Part shown: piece by piece, positions 22,039 to 33,328 of the stretch
Layout of the letters: each line of letters opens with the position of its first letter
How positions within the stretch are numbered: position 1 is the stretch's first letter
NCBI RefSeq assembly: GCF_000350225.1
Contig: NW_005179035.1
Location: forward strand, 62,001-126,000
DNA length: 64,000 bases
Reading direction: 5' to 3'
Source: Chondrus crispus
Taxonomy: Eukaryota > Rhodophyta > Florideophyceae > Gigartinales > Gigartinaceae
Made by a program: the position numbers and the translations under genes
Notes under the pieces: generated by a model
Seen by the model: only the letters and a program-made list of their open reading frames with translations
Databases searched by the model: none
What the model was told of the DNA's origin: nothing

Positions 22039-24345
22039 ATGTCAACAAGCGCACCCGAGGACGTCGGTCCTGGGGCGAGTAGAAGCGGATCGGCACGAGC
22101 GTCGAGGATCCCGAGGGGTCCTCGCACCCGAAGCCAGGCCAATACGGCCACGGACCCCGGAGATCAAGAATCCCCTACGGGGATAGCCGCCGACAAGACT
22201 GACCTCGACGAGAAGTTGGAGAAAATGAGCAGCGAAATTCGCGAAGAAGCGAAGAAAAATCTCGAGGCTGAATTAGCCCTGGTCCGGAAGCAACTAGAGT
22301 TGCAAGCATCTGAGTTCCACACCGTTTTAGGAGAGCTATCGGCTCGAGTGGATCTCGTCGAGAAGGAGCGAGGTGAGGCGACCGACGGTCTGGAGCCGGA
22401 GGTCCTAGCCTCGTTGAAAATTTCGGTCAAGGACGCGAGGCGCGATGCGAATCAAGCTTTGGAGTCCTTAGGAAAATTTAGAACAAGCATCGATGACCGA
22501 TTCGATCGCGCCGCGCAACGTCTCAAGGACCTCGACCAGGCCGCGGATCAAGCTCCGCAAGGATCGGACGACGAGCCGCTCCCTTCGGGTAGAGAGGGCG
22601 ACCGTCGGTCGAAGAAGGACAAGCCCGCTCGGCAGCGGAGTTCTAAGTCGAAGCCCTCGAAGAAGGACAAGCGACGTGCAAGCAAGGGTCACTGTAGTGA
22701 CGATCCGGAGAACCGCGACTCACAGTCGGAGTCGCTTGGTCCCTCCGAAGGTGGTAACGGCGGTTCGTCGAACCATTCGAGCGATTCCGAACGCCGTTCA
22801 GAAGACGGAAACGGAATTTCGTCAAGCAAGAAAATTTCCTCCAGACGAGGCGGAGTCACTTCGTCCGCCTCGCGGAGAGACAAGGACGCGGAGCCCGAAG
22901 ATGTCGCAACGCGGCGCGGGCCGCGATGGGAGGAGTTGGAGGAGCTGAATCCGACCAACTACCTCTTCAAGAAGTTACTTTCGTACCGAACGTACCGCTT
23001 GCGGAACCCGCAGACATATTTGTCAAGTTCCCGGCGGACCGCCGTGCGAAAAATTAGGAGAGATATTCCGCCTAAGGTGAAGAAGGACAACACGTTCACA
23101 GGAGAGGACGGGGTCCTTGTGTTGGATTTTTTGGCAAAGTTAGTTCAAGAGTTTGATACTCAAGAAATGAACGAGGGGCAAGCGATCCGCCTGTTCCCTG
23201 AATTTTTAAGCGGCATCGCCTTGAGACAGTACAATTCGGTGTCTCAGACGGCCGGGGCCCATCACGGAAAGATATCCGTTTGGCCGGAGGCCGTACAGTG
23301 GTTGTTGAGGAGTTTTGCAACCGACGAGGCGATCCGTCAAGCCGTGCTCGCATTGCGAGAAGTTCAGCAAAGACCGTCTGAAGACGAGATGGAATTTTAT
23401 ATCCGTCTGACGGACGCAAGCAATCGATGTGGAAACGTATATTCGATGGAAGAACGGATGACGATGTTTATTGAAGGACTCGATTCGAGTATCAAGCCGA
23501 TGGTATCTCAATACTGGCAAGACAATCGGGACGTTTCATTTTTGAGACTAGTTAATTACGCGAAGGCGCATGGCTCGGCGAGCCGCGCTAAGGACAAGAA
23601 GACCAAGAAGGTCACGATTCAGACGCCGTCGACGTTCAGGGCGGGGAAGAAGCCGAGGGCTTCTTATCCCGGTCGCAAAAGTCACGCCGCAGTCCATTTA
23701 GCCGAGTCCATGTCCGCGTCAGAAGAGCGCGGTGCACATGGAAGTAGCGAAGATCACTACGAAGGAGCGTTAGTAGCCGAAGGCGAGTTCATTGAGCCAT
23801 CGGAGGGCTACGGACACGAGGACTACGGGGACAGCGGGTCGTCAACTTTACCGACGCCTGCATACACGACGGAGTCGTTTTCAGAGCCCACGGATCCCGT
23901 GATGATGTTTCGGGGGCGCGGCCACACGCCGGCGCCGCGCATTCCGATGGAAGACAAGGGTACGACGTTTCGAAGGCCGGGCTGTATGGGAAGGCCGCAA
24001 CGCCAAGGAAGGCCGCCGGCCCGTGGAGGACCTAGGACGCCGTATCCCGTCAAGACGCACGGTCTGGTGTGCTATCATTGCTATGAAAAGGGGCACGCCG
24101 CGCCAACGTGCCTTCTTTCCCTCCGGGAAATGCACCGAGTTTTGGAAAATTATGAGGCGTTGTCTCCGATGGAGAGGTTAGGGATACCATCGACGAGTTA
24201 CCTGAAGGTCAAAAATTGGTTCGATTCGCAGACGGCGAGCACGCCGAGTGCTTCAACGCCGAGGTCGAACCAACCCTTCAGAGGGCCCATCGCGGGGCCG
24301 GCGCCGTCGGATGTGAGAAGGATCCCGCAGCGGCAGGAAAACTAG
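22039..24345 (+). CDS. gag: gag polyprotein of element B
   Basis: Uninterrupted 768-codon frame from ATG at 22039, 101 bp after the PBS. Order: Gly/Arg/Ser-rich N-terminus; a long coiled coil (about residues 50-180, Glu/Lys/Leu-rich); a Ser/Asp/Lys linker; the capsid-like region starting with NYLFKKLLSYRTYRLRN and continuing TFTGEDGVLVLDFLAKL and AVQWLLRSFATDEAI; a basic segment; an acidic stretch; a zinc knuckle CYHCYEKGHAAPTC (C-x2-C-x4-H-x4-C) near residue 675; and a Ser/Pro tail. It would form cytoplasmic particles and bind RNA through the knuckle. Pol overlaps its 3' end in the -1 frame (24216-24345), so pol is probably made by -1 frameshifting. Confidence 0.9.
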   Translation: MSTSAPEDVGPGASRSGSARASRIPRGPRTRSQANTATDPGDQESPTGIAADKTDLDEKLEKMSSEIREEAKKNLEAELALVRKQLELQASEFHTVLGELSARVDLVEKERGEATDGLEPEVLASLKISVKDARRDANQALESLGKFRTSIDDRFDRAAQRLKDLDQAADQAPQGSDDEPLPSGREGDRRSKKDKPARQRSSKSKPSKKDKRRASKGHCSDDPENRDSQSESLGPSEGGNGGSSNHSSDSERRSEDGNGISSSKKISSRRGGVTSSASRRDKDAEPEDVATRRGPRWEELEELNPTNYLFKKLLSYRTYRLRNPQTYLSSSRRTAVRKIRRDIPPKVKKDNTFTGEDGVLVLDFLAKLVQEFDTQEMNEGQAIRLFPEFLSGIALRQYNSVSQTAGAHHGKISVWPEAVQWLLRSFATDEAIRQAVLALREVQQRPSEDEMEFYIRLTDASNRCGNVYSMEERMTMFIEGLDSSIKPMVSQYWQDNRDVSFLRLVNYAKAHGSASRAKDKKTKKVTIQTPSTFRAGKKPRASYPGRKSHAAVHLAESMSASEERGAHGSSEDHYEGALVAEGEFIEPSEGYGHEDYGDSGSSTLPTPAYTTESFSEPTDPVMMFRGRGHTPAPRIPMEDKGTTFRRPGCMGRPQRQGRPPARGGPRTPYPVKTHGLVCYHCYEKGHAAPTCLLSLREMHRVLENYEALSPMERLGIPSTSYLKVKNWFDSQTASTPSASTPRSNQPFRGPIAGPAPSDVRRIPQRQEN

Positions 24346-27300
24346 AGAGGAGAATCTCGCATGAGTCGCGAGAGGCACAGGGACGACGTACTGTGCCCGG
24401 GGCTCAGCCCCGTTCCCCGTCTCTAAAGGAAAAATCAGGCCTCGAGGAGGAGGTTGTTGGATTGGTGGATAAGCCCAAAGGGCCAGCTCAAGTCAAGAAA
24501 ATTTTGAGCCGAGCCCGAGATCATCCGCTGGAAGAAGTTCGAAGACCCTGGTACAGGGTTAAGCGAAGGGAGTGTCCCGAGAAGATTTTGGTTCTTGCGC
24601 GAAAAAACTACAAACTTTACGCGGACATCGGACCCACAATTGGATTGATGAGCCGGGTGTTGTCTGTTTTAGACACCGGCGCGGGACCAAACCTTGTGCG
24701 AAAATCGGAACTCCCAGCTGGAATGGAATCTCTAGTGTCCTACGGACCGACCCAAGACATCGGCGACGCGAACAATAGGCCACTCCGGACTCTGGGCGCA
24801 ATTAGAATGCCTGTAAGGCTTGGAAAATTTGTGGCCGCAGCCGAGTTTATTGTATGCGAAAAACTAGCAGTCCCGCTAATTCTAGGCGCGGACTACTGTG
24901 ACCGGTTTGTGAAAGCAATTTCTCCAAGGAAGAAAACGGTTGAGTTGGCGGATTTCTCGGAGGTCCCGATAGTTAGGCTGTTCTCGACGAGAAAAGGGAA
25001 GAAGAATCTCGTCGCGGGAGAGGACGAGAATGATGGAAAGGGGGAGCGAATTTCCCCTACGGTAAAAGTGGCAAGAGCCACGACTATCGAGCCAGGGACG
25101 CAACGCGTCGTGAAATGCACCTCGAAGAGGGCGGGCTTGGTTGTGGTTCAGCCGTACTCGTCGTTGTACGAAAGGCACGGGTTGACGTGCACGAATAGTG
25201 TCGTTCAGGTTGAGCCTGACAGGCCATTTCGTTTACTCGTTGCGAATTTTAGGACGTACCCTGTCAGGGTGCAAAAAGGCCAAGTGGTGGCAGAATTATT
25301 ACCGCACCCGAGACCCGCGCTCGAGAGCAAAACCACCATTGGTGAAGTTCTCGGAATTCAAGAAAGGAAGAAGGAAAATTTTCCTAATTCCACCAAGACG
25401 CCTACGGGCGAGACAAGATGCGAACCGTCGGATCAAGCGCGCGAGGACCAGCCAGAAGAACGGTCGGCAGGGCTCTCCGCGTCGGCAGCTACGAAGCCGC
25501 AACGCAGGATTGAGCCGCCACCGCCGGACGTGGGGGACCTCGACCTGAGCCACGTGCCGGAACGGCTGCGCGAGCGGTTCCGTCGGATGTTGAAGAAGTA
25601 TTCAAGGATGTGGGATGGGACGCTTGGCGAAATTAATACCACCGTCCATCGGATCGAGTTGATACTCGAGACTCGCCCCTTCGCACAAGCCCCGTATCGG
25701 GCCGGACCTAAAGCCCGCGAAGTAGAAGATGCAGAGGTGCAGAAGATGTTGGAGGCAGGAGTGATAGAACCAGCGCAGTCAGAATGGGCGTCGCCCGTGT
25801 TGCTGGTGCCCAAGCCGGGTGGGTCAATGCGTTTTTGCGTAGACTACCGCAGGCTGAACGCAGTGACGGTGAAGGACACGTACCCCTTACCGCGCATGGA
25901 TGAGTGCCTGGACTCGCTTGGTGACACAAAGGTTTTCTCCGCGTTGGACGCGATCTCGGGATATTGGCAGATGCCTATCCCTGAGCGCGACCGCGACAAG
26001 ACCGCATTTTCGTGTCACTCAGGACTGTATCGCTTCTCAAGAATGCCCTTCGGGCTAACTAACGCGCCAGCGACGTTTCAGAGAGCAATGGATATCCTGC
26101 TCTCTCCGTTCCGTTGGAAGTGCTGTTTGGTGTATCTGGACGACATAATAATTTTTAGCAAGTCGTGGGAGGAGCACATCGTGCACGTGGATGAAATACT
26201 TTCTGTATTGGAGAAGGCAGGTGTGAAGCTCAAGCTTCGCAAGTGTGAATTTTTCGTCGAAAAGATCAAGTACCTGGGCCATGTCGTTCGGCCAGGTACA
26301 TTGGAAGTGGACGATGCGCGAACCGTCGCATTGGAACAAGTGAGGTACCCTCAAACGCAGACCCAGCTCAGGAGCTTCTTGGGACTTTGTAATGTCTACC
26401 GCAGATTCGTTCCGCATTATGCAAAAATCGCGCATCCGCTCAATCAACTGTTGAAGAAAGGACAACCGGTCCAGTTGGAAGGATTCGACGAACCGTGCAA
26501 GAAAGCTTTTCATAAGCTCAAGGACGCCATCTTGGCACCGCCGGTGTTGGCGCTGCCGAAGAAGAACCTACCCTACTCGGTAGATACCGATGCAAGCGAC
26601 TACCAAATAGACGCTGCACTATTTCAAACACACCCGGATGCGCAACGCAAACCCATCGGGTTCTTTTCAAGAACGTTAGCCGCAGCCGAGAGAAACTATT
26701 CTGTATCAGAAAAAGAATGTCTAGCGGTAATTTGGGCCGTACAGACCTTAAGACCATATCTATATGGCGAGCACTTCGTCGTGCATACCGACCATGCCTC
26801 ATTGAGGTGGTTGATGAACGTAACCGACCCCAGCGGGAGATTAATCTGATGGAGGCTACGCCTCTCGGAATTCGATTTTGAAATCAAGTACAAAAAGGGA
26901 AAGGCTAACAGCCAGGCGGACGCTTTGTCAAGGTTGCGAACCGCAGGAGAAACCGTCGACGAAATCGACAACGAAATCCCTTGCTTTATGGCCGAACCGA
27001 CCGAGGGTACAGTGGAGGACGAGGACAGTTTTGACGCGGCAGACGACATCCTCGCTCTTGAGGGGGGGACCGCCCCTGATCGCCTCGATCAATTCCAAGC
27101 TGTCACTCCGGAGGAGCTCATTCGCGGGCAAGCCGTCGACCCCTTCTGCAACCGCATCAAGGAAGAAATGGACGCCGGAAAGGTGAGAACGTTCAGCACG
27201 GAGACCGAGGAACTCAAAGGAACTCTATGCCGTACCGCGGCAGAGTTTGTACAAGTGGTAATACCACAATCGTTAAGGGACCGCGTCCTAGGGTTGAGCC

Positions 27301-28799
27301 ACTACGCAAAATTGGCAGGCCACCCGGGAGGCAGGAAACTTTACAAGACTTTGAGAAGGTATTTTTATTGGCCTACGATGGCCCTAGACTGCTATGCAGT
27401 CGCGAAGAATTGCGCCGCATGTGCGCGGGAAAGGGTGAAGTTAAGAAAAAACACGAAGGAAATGAAGCTGTTCACGCCCAAAGCGCCGCTGGAATTTGTC
27501 GCCATCGACATCCTCGGCGAGCTAATTACAACTAAGCGAGGAAATCGGTATATTCTCGTGATCAGCGATCGATACTCGAAACTGGTACGAACCGTACCGT
27601 TGAAGAAGATATCAGCTGCGCACATCGCACAAGCCTTCGTTCACCATTGGGTATTCGTGTACGGACCGCCGGTCAAGCTGCTGTCCGACAATGGAACACA
27701 GTTCACGGCCCGGTTCTTTCAGAACGTCTGTCGAATTCTCGGCATCTGCAATGTGTTCACGACTACGTACCACCCGCAAGCCAACGGCCAAGTTGAGAGA
27801 TTTAACCGCACGCTGACTTCCGCGTTGCGAAAATACGTTGGAGAGCACCCCAAGGACTGGGACTTATTTAGCGACGCTGTGACGTTCGCCTACAACACAG
27901 AAGTTCATCGAACTACGAGCATTGCGCCCTTCGAGCTGGTGTTGGCTCGGGCGCCGAGAAACATTGCGTTACAAGCGCAACCAACATTGGAGAATTTCAG
28001 CTCGTCACGAGCATACTACCTGAAATGGCAGTCGTGGTTGGAGAGCCTAATGCGAGGCGCCGATAGGAGTTTGCGGAAGGAACAAGCCCGGTACAAGCGA
28101 AATTTCGACGCACGCCTTCGCAAACCGCAATATGAGATCCCACCGGGGTCCTACGTGTTCCTCCGGAAGGAGCAGGGCACAGCTAGCGAACCGAAACACA
28201 AGCTGGCACAAGTCGCTACAGGACCTTATCAGGTTAAAAGATCGGATCAACATACGGTAGTCATTGCCATTGGCGATCAGGAGGAACGCGTATCGCGGGA
28301 CAGGGTGGAGTTAGCCCCAAGCCCGATGGACTACGCGCCGATAACTGGCCTACGTCAAGCGCTACAGTTCCTGGGAGCGCCGGAGCTCAACGAAGAAGGA
28401 GAGGTAATGGAGGACGAGGAATGTCCTCACACCCGTGCGCCTACGTCAGGGGACCAGGACAATCTAATTAGTCAAGCGCCGACAGCGGAGACATCTCCGG
28501 ACCTACGCGATTTCGGAAAGTCCAGAGAAGAGGACGAGTTGGAAGATCTTCAGGAGGGGGAAGGGCACAGTTCAGAGAAAGGAGAGGAAACGGAAAATAC
28601 AGAATACGTAATCGACCGGGTCGCCGACCACGATTATCAAAATGGTAATTTGATTCTCAAGGTGGAATGGTACGGCTATACGCCCGAGGACGCGACGTGG
28701 GAGCCCATTGAGCAATTACCCCGCAGCGCGGCCGTCACGTATTTCCGGAGGAAGAAACTGCCCCTCCCGCCGCAAGTCGCACGCGCGAGACCAGGATGA
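24216..28799 (+). pseudogene. pol: pol of element B: protease, RT, RNase H, integrase, chromodomain (one TGA)
   Basis: One frame runs 24216-28799 except for a TGA at 26847-26849, where A has CGG (context GRLTRW). Protease: VLDTGAGPNLVRK (near 24670) and ILGADYC. RT: FCVDYRRLNAV, LDAISGYWQMPI, SRMPFGLTNAPATFQ, catalytic YLDDIIIF near 26135. RNase H: VDTDASDYQID and SEKECLAVIWAVQTL. After the stop come the connection region and integrase: HHCC finger (HYAKLAGHPGG through CAACARE), IDILGELI, SDNGTQFTA, GQVERFN. A chromodomain closes the protein (about 28600-28740: EYVIDRVADHD through KVEWYGYTPEDATWEP). Only this codon breaks the gene, so B is a young or recently inactivated copy. Confidence 0.92.
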
Positions 28800-31700
28800 G
28801 CTCCATACGCAATGTGATGATGGAAAGCGAAAAGAAGACGCGAGCCGCAACCAGTTTCCTATGTTTTTACCTTCTTAACTATTCTGTTTCGTTTTTTTGG
28901 TTGTTTTGTTTTTTTATGTTTGTTTTCCCTTCCCGAGACGCACTTAGGTCGGTCATTCCGGAAGGATCGTGCGTAATGTCAGAAGAACACGACAGGCGCC
29001 CAAGGGCGACAAGGGACTGCGAACCGCCGATCGTGATTAAGGCTACACGCTGTATCTCGAGTCGAGGAAGGAGAGGACGGATCACGTGAAGGAAGTTCAG
29101 AGAGACAAGTGTCGCAAGGAAAAACGCGGAACACAGAAGGGTTGTGTGAATTTTAACAATGATCCGGGAACGGCACTGACGATTGAGAGGCATAGGGCGT
29201 TAAGAAAGGCGTGAAATCGAGTTCGAGAGACTGGGACGGCCGGCAACACACCACCGGTGTCGCTCACGCCCAGAATGAGTCGAATAGAAGCCCTGATGGG
29301 AACGACGTTGACGTACAGCGATCGATCGTGCGATACCACGCCTAGCGTTTGTCTGATTCTTTTGTCGTCAATTCTTTTTTTTGTTTTGTATCTCGCAGAA
29401 GGACGCGCACGGAAGCGAGAAAGGGTAAATTCCTGTCGACAAGACAACCTCCCGTAGTTCGGGGGGGAGCCAAAAGGGATAACGCCGAGTCGGTCGAAAT
29501 GCTGTCCCGCGCAGGAAGAACGAGAAGGTGTGGAAAAGAGGCAGTTGAAATGCGCGGGCACGCGCACGTGAACGGGACGAATCAAGAGGACGTGGACGAT
29601 GTGAAGCGCACCGCGGAGAGAGAGAGTAGCGATAGTCGCCGGCATCGCGATCACAGGAAATGAGAGAAGGAAACTGGAATGAGTTAGGCGATTCTGCATC
29701 GGACCCCCTCACATGAATGAAGCAGCGTGCGCTGCCATGCCATGAAATGGAAAAATTTACTGTAGTCTCAGGCTGAGGTAATACACCTCCTTGGATACGA
29801 TCACGCGTTGCCGCCGCGCACACGTGAAGGGACGCTTGGATCAGTGACACGCCCTCGTGGGGCATGATTTAATCAAAAAAAATGGGGATGCCGGCAGGGA
29901 GCTGCTGGACGGGCGGTGAAAGTTGAAAATTGAACACTGGTCAGTCTTCGAAATTTTAATCAAAATTAAGGGAAGGTACGGAACTTGTCGGTCATACGAG
30001 AACGGGGTGTCGCTTGCTATAGCCAACGGCACAAGTATCCGAGGTCGTCCGGAAGCCCCGTCACCAACCATCGCGCGCGACGCTGACCACAACACAGAAC
30101 GACGACGCCGCCGGAAACGTTTCAAAGGCGGTGACTACGATCGGCGAACTGAGAGACCGACACTCGACGAGCGGGAGGGTCCTCCCACACGAGCACATGA
30201 CATGCAGACTTCGAAGAAGACCGCGTGTAAGTTGTCGCACACACTCGCCTAGGAAGGCTGCCCCTTCCTGCGTCAGACCGCGAATATTTTCGTGAAAGAC
30301 TTCGTCGTTCGAGGCAGCAACAAAGGAAAGAAAAACAGGTAAAAAAGAGACAAGGGCAACGGCATTTGCTTTCTTCATTTATGAGGTGACGGAGAGTCAC
30401 TCCCCAGTCTCCTCCTCGCACGCCCTAGAGGACCACTGCGGCGAGAACGACTCCAGCGGAGAGAATGGGTAGCTCGACGAGCTTGATTACGGTGATCAGT
30501 CTGTCGGTCATGACGACTGCCGATGTCACAGCTCACGTCAATTTTTTTTACCCCGAGCGACCAACCGTGAGGGTCCCTCCCCTTTCCTTTCCATGTCCTT
30601 TTACCCTCTTTTCTTTGATTCCCCTCCCTATTCCCCTACCTTTCTACTTTATTATTTCTTTCTGTCCTCCTTCTATCTGTTTTTTTTGCGAAGGCAGTGA
30701 AGTACAACGAAATACAAGGAGGAGATGGAGAGTGTCGTTGTTCAAGCCTGGGGCAAGGGACGCGTCCCCCACGTACCAAGATCGAAGATGTCGCGAGTGG
30801 CCTTGGCAAGGGCGACGACGCTCCCCAAGATCACCAAAATTCCCCAACTCCCTCTAAGACACAACTATAGGAGGACTGTCAAGCCCCCTCGCGATGGAGG
30901 ACCAGAGAGACATGTTCTGCCTCTACGCTCAATTTTATTTGGACTAGATATGTGCCCGAACCGGGATGCAACGCACGAAGACAGTAGAGGCATCGCACGA
31001 ATGGCCTGTCTCACGGAGATCGTGGTCGACCACGAATGGAATTTTTCCCAGTATAGGAGCAGAGACAAGGACGGTCAAATAACACAATCGTTGCGCTGGT
31101 GACGCAGTCGCCATTGTTTTCCCACTTAAAGGGAAATTCGAAGGGACGATGCTTTTCAAGCTCGTTCCCAGTCGCGAGAAAGAGGGAAGCCCCACTCTTG
31201 ACGGGAAAAAGGGTCCCTCCGATACGAGGGCAACGTGTGCAGCAAGACGCTGTCATACAAGAAGACATAAATGTATAAGGGGGCGACGCCCCGTATACTC
31301 GGACAGCGGGGTTGCCCGATACCATTTCTTACTTTATTTATTGATGCATTTGGAAGGATGGAAGTCCTCGAAGAGGACGGCAGTTTTCCGCCCTCATAGG
31401 AACGAGGTAGAAAATGGGGGAATGACGAGTGAGCAACATTGACAGGATCACCGGTGCGTGCTTCAATCTTGAAGGCTTCCGACGGATTGGGCTGAGGCCC
31501 AACGCACAGGACGACGAGGTTCGCGTACTGTAGAGTGGTTCAAACTACGATTCGACGATACATTATATGAGGCGGTCGAGGACCAAGGAAGCCAAGTGGA
31601 GAGCCACTGCGTGGGGGACCCGTTCGAAGTCCTCTAAGATGAGATCCCGTTATGAAGCCGAATGGGGGCGTCCCCGTCGTCGGTCGCTCGCAATTAATGA

Positions 31701-32378
31701 CAAAGCAACAGAGAGCGTCGCTACGCCAAGTGTGTGCCTACGTGATGGAAGATACCAGGCGGAGAGTGAATGAACTGATGATGGAAAAGGTGGCGTGGAA
31801 CGAAGAAATACTAAACTCACGGCCCTACGCAGTAACCATGATGAAGTGTCGTGGACAGGAGACCAAGTACAACGAGGAGAAAATTTATTACTCACTATTG
31901 TTTCAATCGCAGGGGCGCGACATTCTGCGTCATACTGTAGACGAACGCGTACCCGGTCTCGTTGAGAGTATTTGAGGGAGACTGAAGAAGCTCCACACAA
32001 CGCTTTCTATTTTAGAGGCGCTACATAGCTATAGCAAGCTCAAAAGGATGGGAGAAGATATGTGAGAGCCTGCGTAGCCTCTGCGTATTGGTCGAATGGG
32101 CGACATGTGTGCGGAGAAGAACGCGCATGGAGGGACAAGTTTGTGTCTTGATCGCTGTCATTTGTTGGACCCCTTGGGGCAACTCAAGGGAGGAGTAAAA
32201 CGGATTATCAATAAGAGGGAAGATCGGCACCATCGGAAAAGAGGAACGCGACAGCGGTGATGGTACGCCAACCAAAAAAGAGGAGGGAAATGTGACGAGG
32301 ATCAGTGAGATGGCTTCCAAAGTAGGTAAGGATGGGACCGAGCTGTGCCCAAAACCCTTGGCAGACCTCAAATTGTCC
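28800..32378 (+). other. Element B 3' module between pol and the antisense ORF
   Basis: About 3.6 kb without a recognised domain. Short frames on both strands (for example 29097-29699 minus, 30725-31102 plus) do not resemble envelope, RNase H or any known retroelement protein. Polypyrimidine stretches occur at about 28870-28930 and 30570-30690. Standard Ty3/gypsy elements have the PPT within a few hundred bases of integrase, so this block is extra. Confidence 0.55.
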
Positions 32379-33287
32379 CTACCACGAGGGGAGTTGCTGG
32401 TACCAGTTGGGATAGTGTGACCGAGCAATTCCCCCCGCCTCAACCATTTGGTAAGCTAGGAAATATCCCGTGTCCGATCTCATCTTACGCTCGAATCGGA
32501 CCGTATGCTGGAAGAAGGGGATGTTCCCGCGTTTCGTATATCGGAAATTGAGGGGGAGGATTGCGCGCGTGTATGACAGGGCATCGTTAGTCACCGTCAG
32601 TTGGTTATGCCACAGGCGATCCGCCTCGAGCACGGGGTCACCCCGTGTCCAGCTGAGGAGGTTGTCAAGGTAATCACGCTCCCCCTCCGTGCGAAACTTC
32701 CACGTGTCACATCCGAAGGACGGAGGGATGAGGGCATCGGATAGGGATAGGTCGAGGCGGTCGAGAACGGCTTCCATGAACCGCAGGGATAGGCCCTGTC
32801 GGCCACGAGGGGAGGAACGACGCAGGATAGAAGGGGGAATGGCGACACGGGCACGCCAATCGTAGGAGGAAATGGCTTGAAGGGGAAGGTGACCCGGCAG
32901 CATCCCCGCACCGTCGGCAAAGTCGCGCCCGATGCTAGTGACGTCGCGCACGTCGATGACGGAAAACCAAGGAGTGGCCGCGTACAGTAAGGGATAGTCG
33001 CGCATGGATTTACCTTGGAGCTCGGCTAGTGAGGGGTATCGACAAGGGGCTGATGAAGGATGGAGATCGGGATGAAAGACCGGTTCAGGAACGTTGGTGT
33101 TCGGGGGAAGTCGGGGTATGGAAGGAAGGTCGCTAGGAATGGAAGGCGTGTGTGAGAAGCCCACACCGCGGCGACCGCGGGCAGTATGTCCGACAGTGGG
33201 ATCCGATGAAGGAAACATGGAGATGGTCTTACTCTCACGCGAGCGGCGACCGATGGTCGGGAGAAAAAGGAAGAAGTTGGGAAGCAA
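32379..33287 (-). CDS. Antisense ORF in 3' module of B, unknown protein
   Basis: A 302-codon minus-strand frame from ATG at 33287, only 41 bp from the right LTR, to a stop at 32379. The N-terminal 90 residues are Pro/Ser/Arg-rich; the remainder looks globular, with aromatic-rich segments (LQAISSYDWRARV, ALIPPSFGCDTW, FRYTKRGNIPFFQHTVRF). No signal peptide, membrane segment or known family is apparent. Around the YDW motif it resembles the antisense ORF of A (HSVSFAHYDW in A), followed in both by a V/A-x-P-S element and, 44-49 residues on, a PP pair. Antisense ORFs at this position are known in plant Tat/Athila-type elements. Function unknown; a companion of element regulation is inference. 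Confidence 0.5.
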   Translation of the reverse strand: MLPNFFLFLPTIGRRSRESKTISMFPSSDPTVGHTARGRRGVGFSHTPSIPSDLPSIPRLPPNTNVPEPVFHPDLHPSSAPCRYPSLAELQGKSMRDYPLLYAATPWFSVIDVRDVTSIGRDFADGAGMLPGHLPLQAISSYDWRARVAIPPSILRRSSPRGRQGLSLRFMEAVLDRLDLSLSDALIPPSFGCDTWKFRTEGERDYLDNLLSWTRGDPVLEADRLWHNQLTVTNDALSYTRAILPLNFRYTKRGNIPFFQHTVRFERKMRSDTGYFLAYQMVEAGGIARSHYPNWYQQLPSW

Positions 33288-33316
33288 GGGAGTGAAGCCG
33301 CTGCGCGAGAGCGCTC

Positions 33317-33326
33317 AGAAGGGGGA
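33317..33326 (+). other. Polypurine tract of element B
   Basis: AGAAGGGGGA lies two bases before the right LTR, preceded by the palindrome GAGCGCTC (33309-33316). Primes plus-strand DNA synthesis. Confidence 0.7.
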
Positions 33327-33328
33327 TA

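Noticed and set aside
16097..28799. Numerous minus-strand ORFs opposite pol of A and B
   Set aside because: They are shadows of strongly conserved coding sequence and have no independent support.
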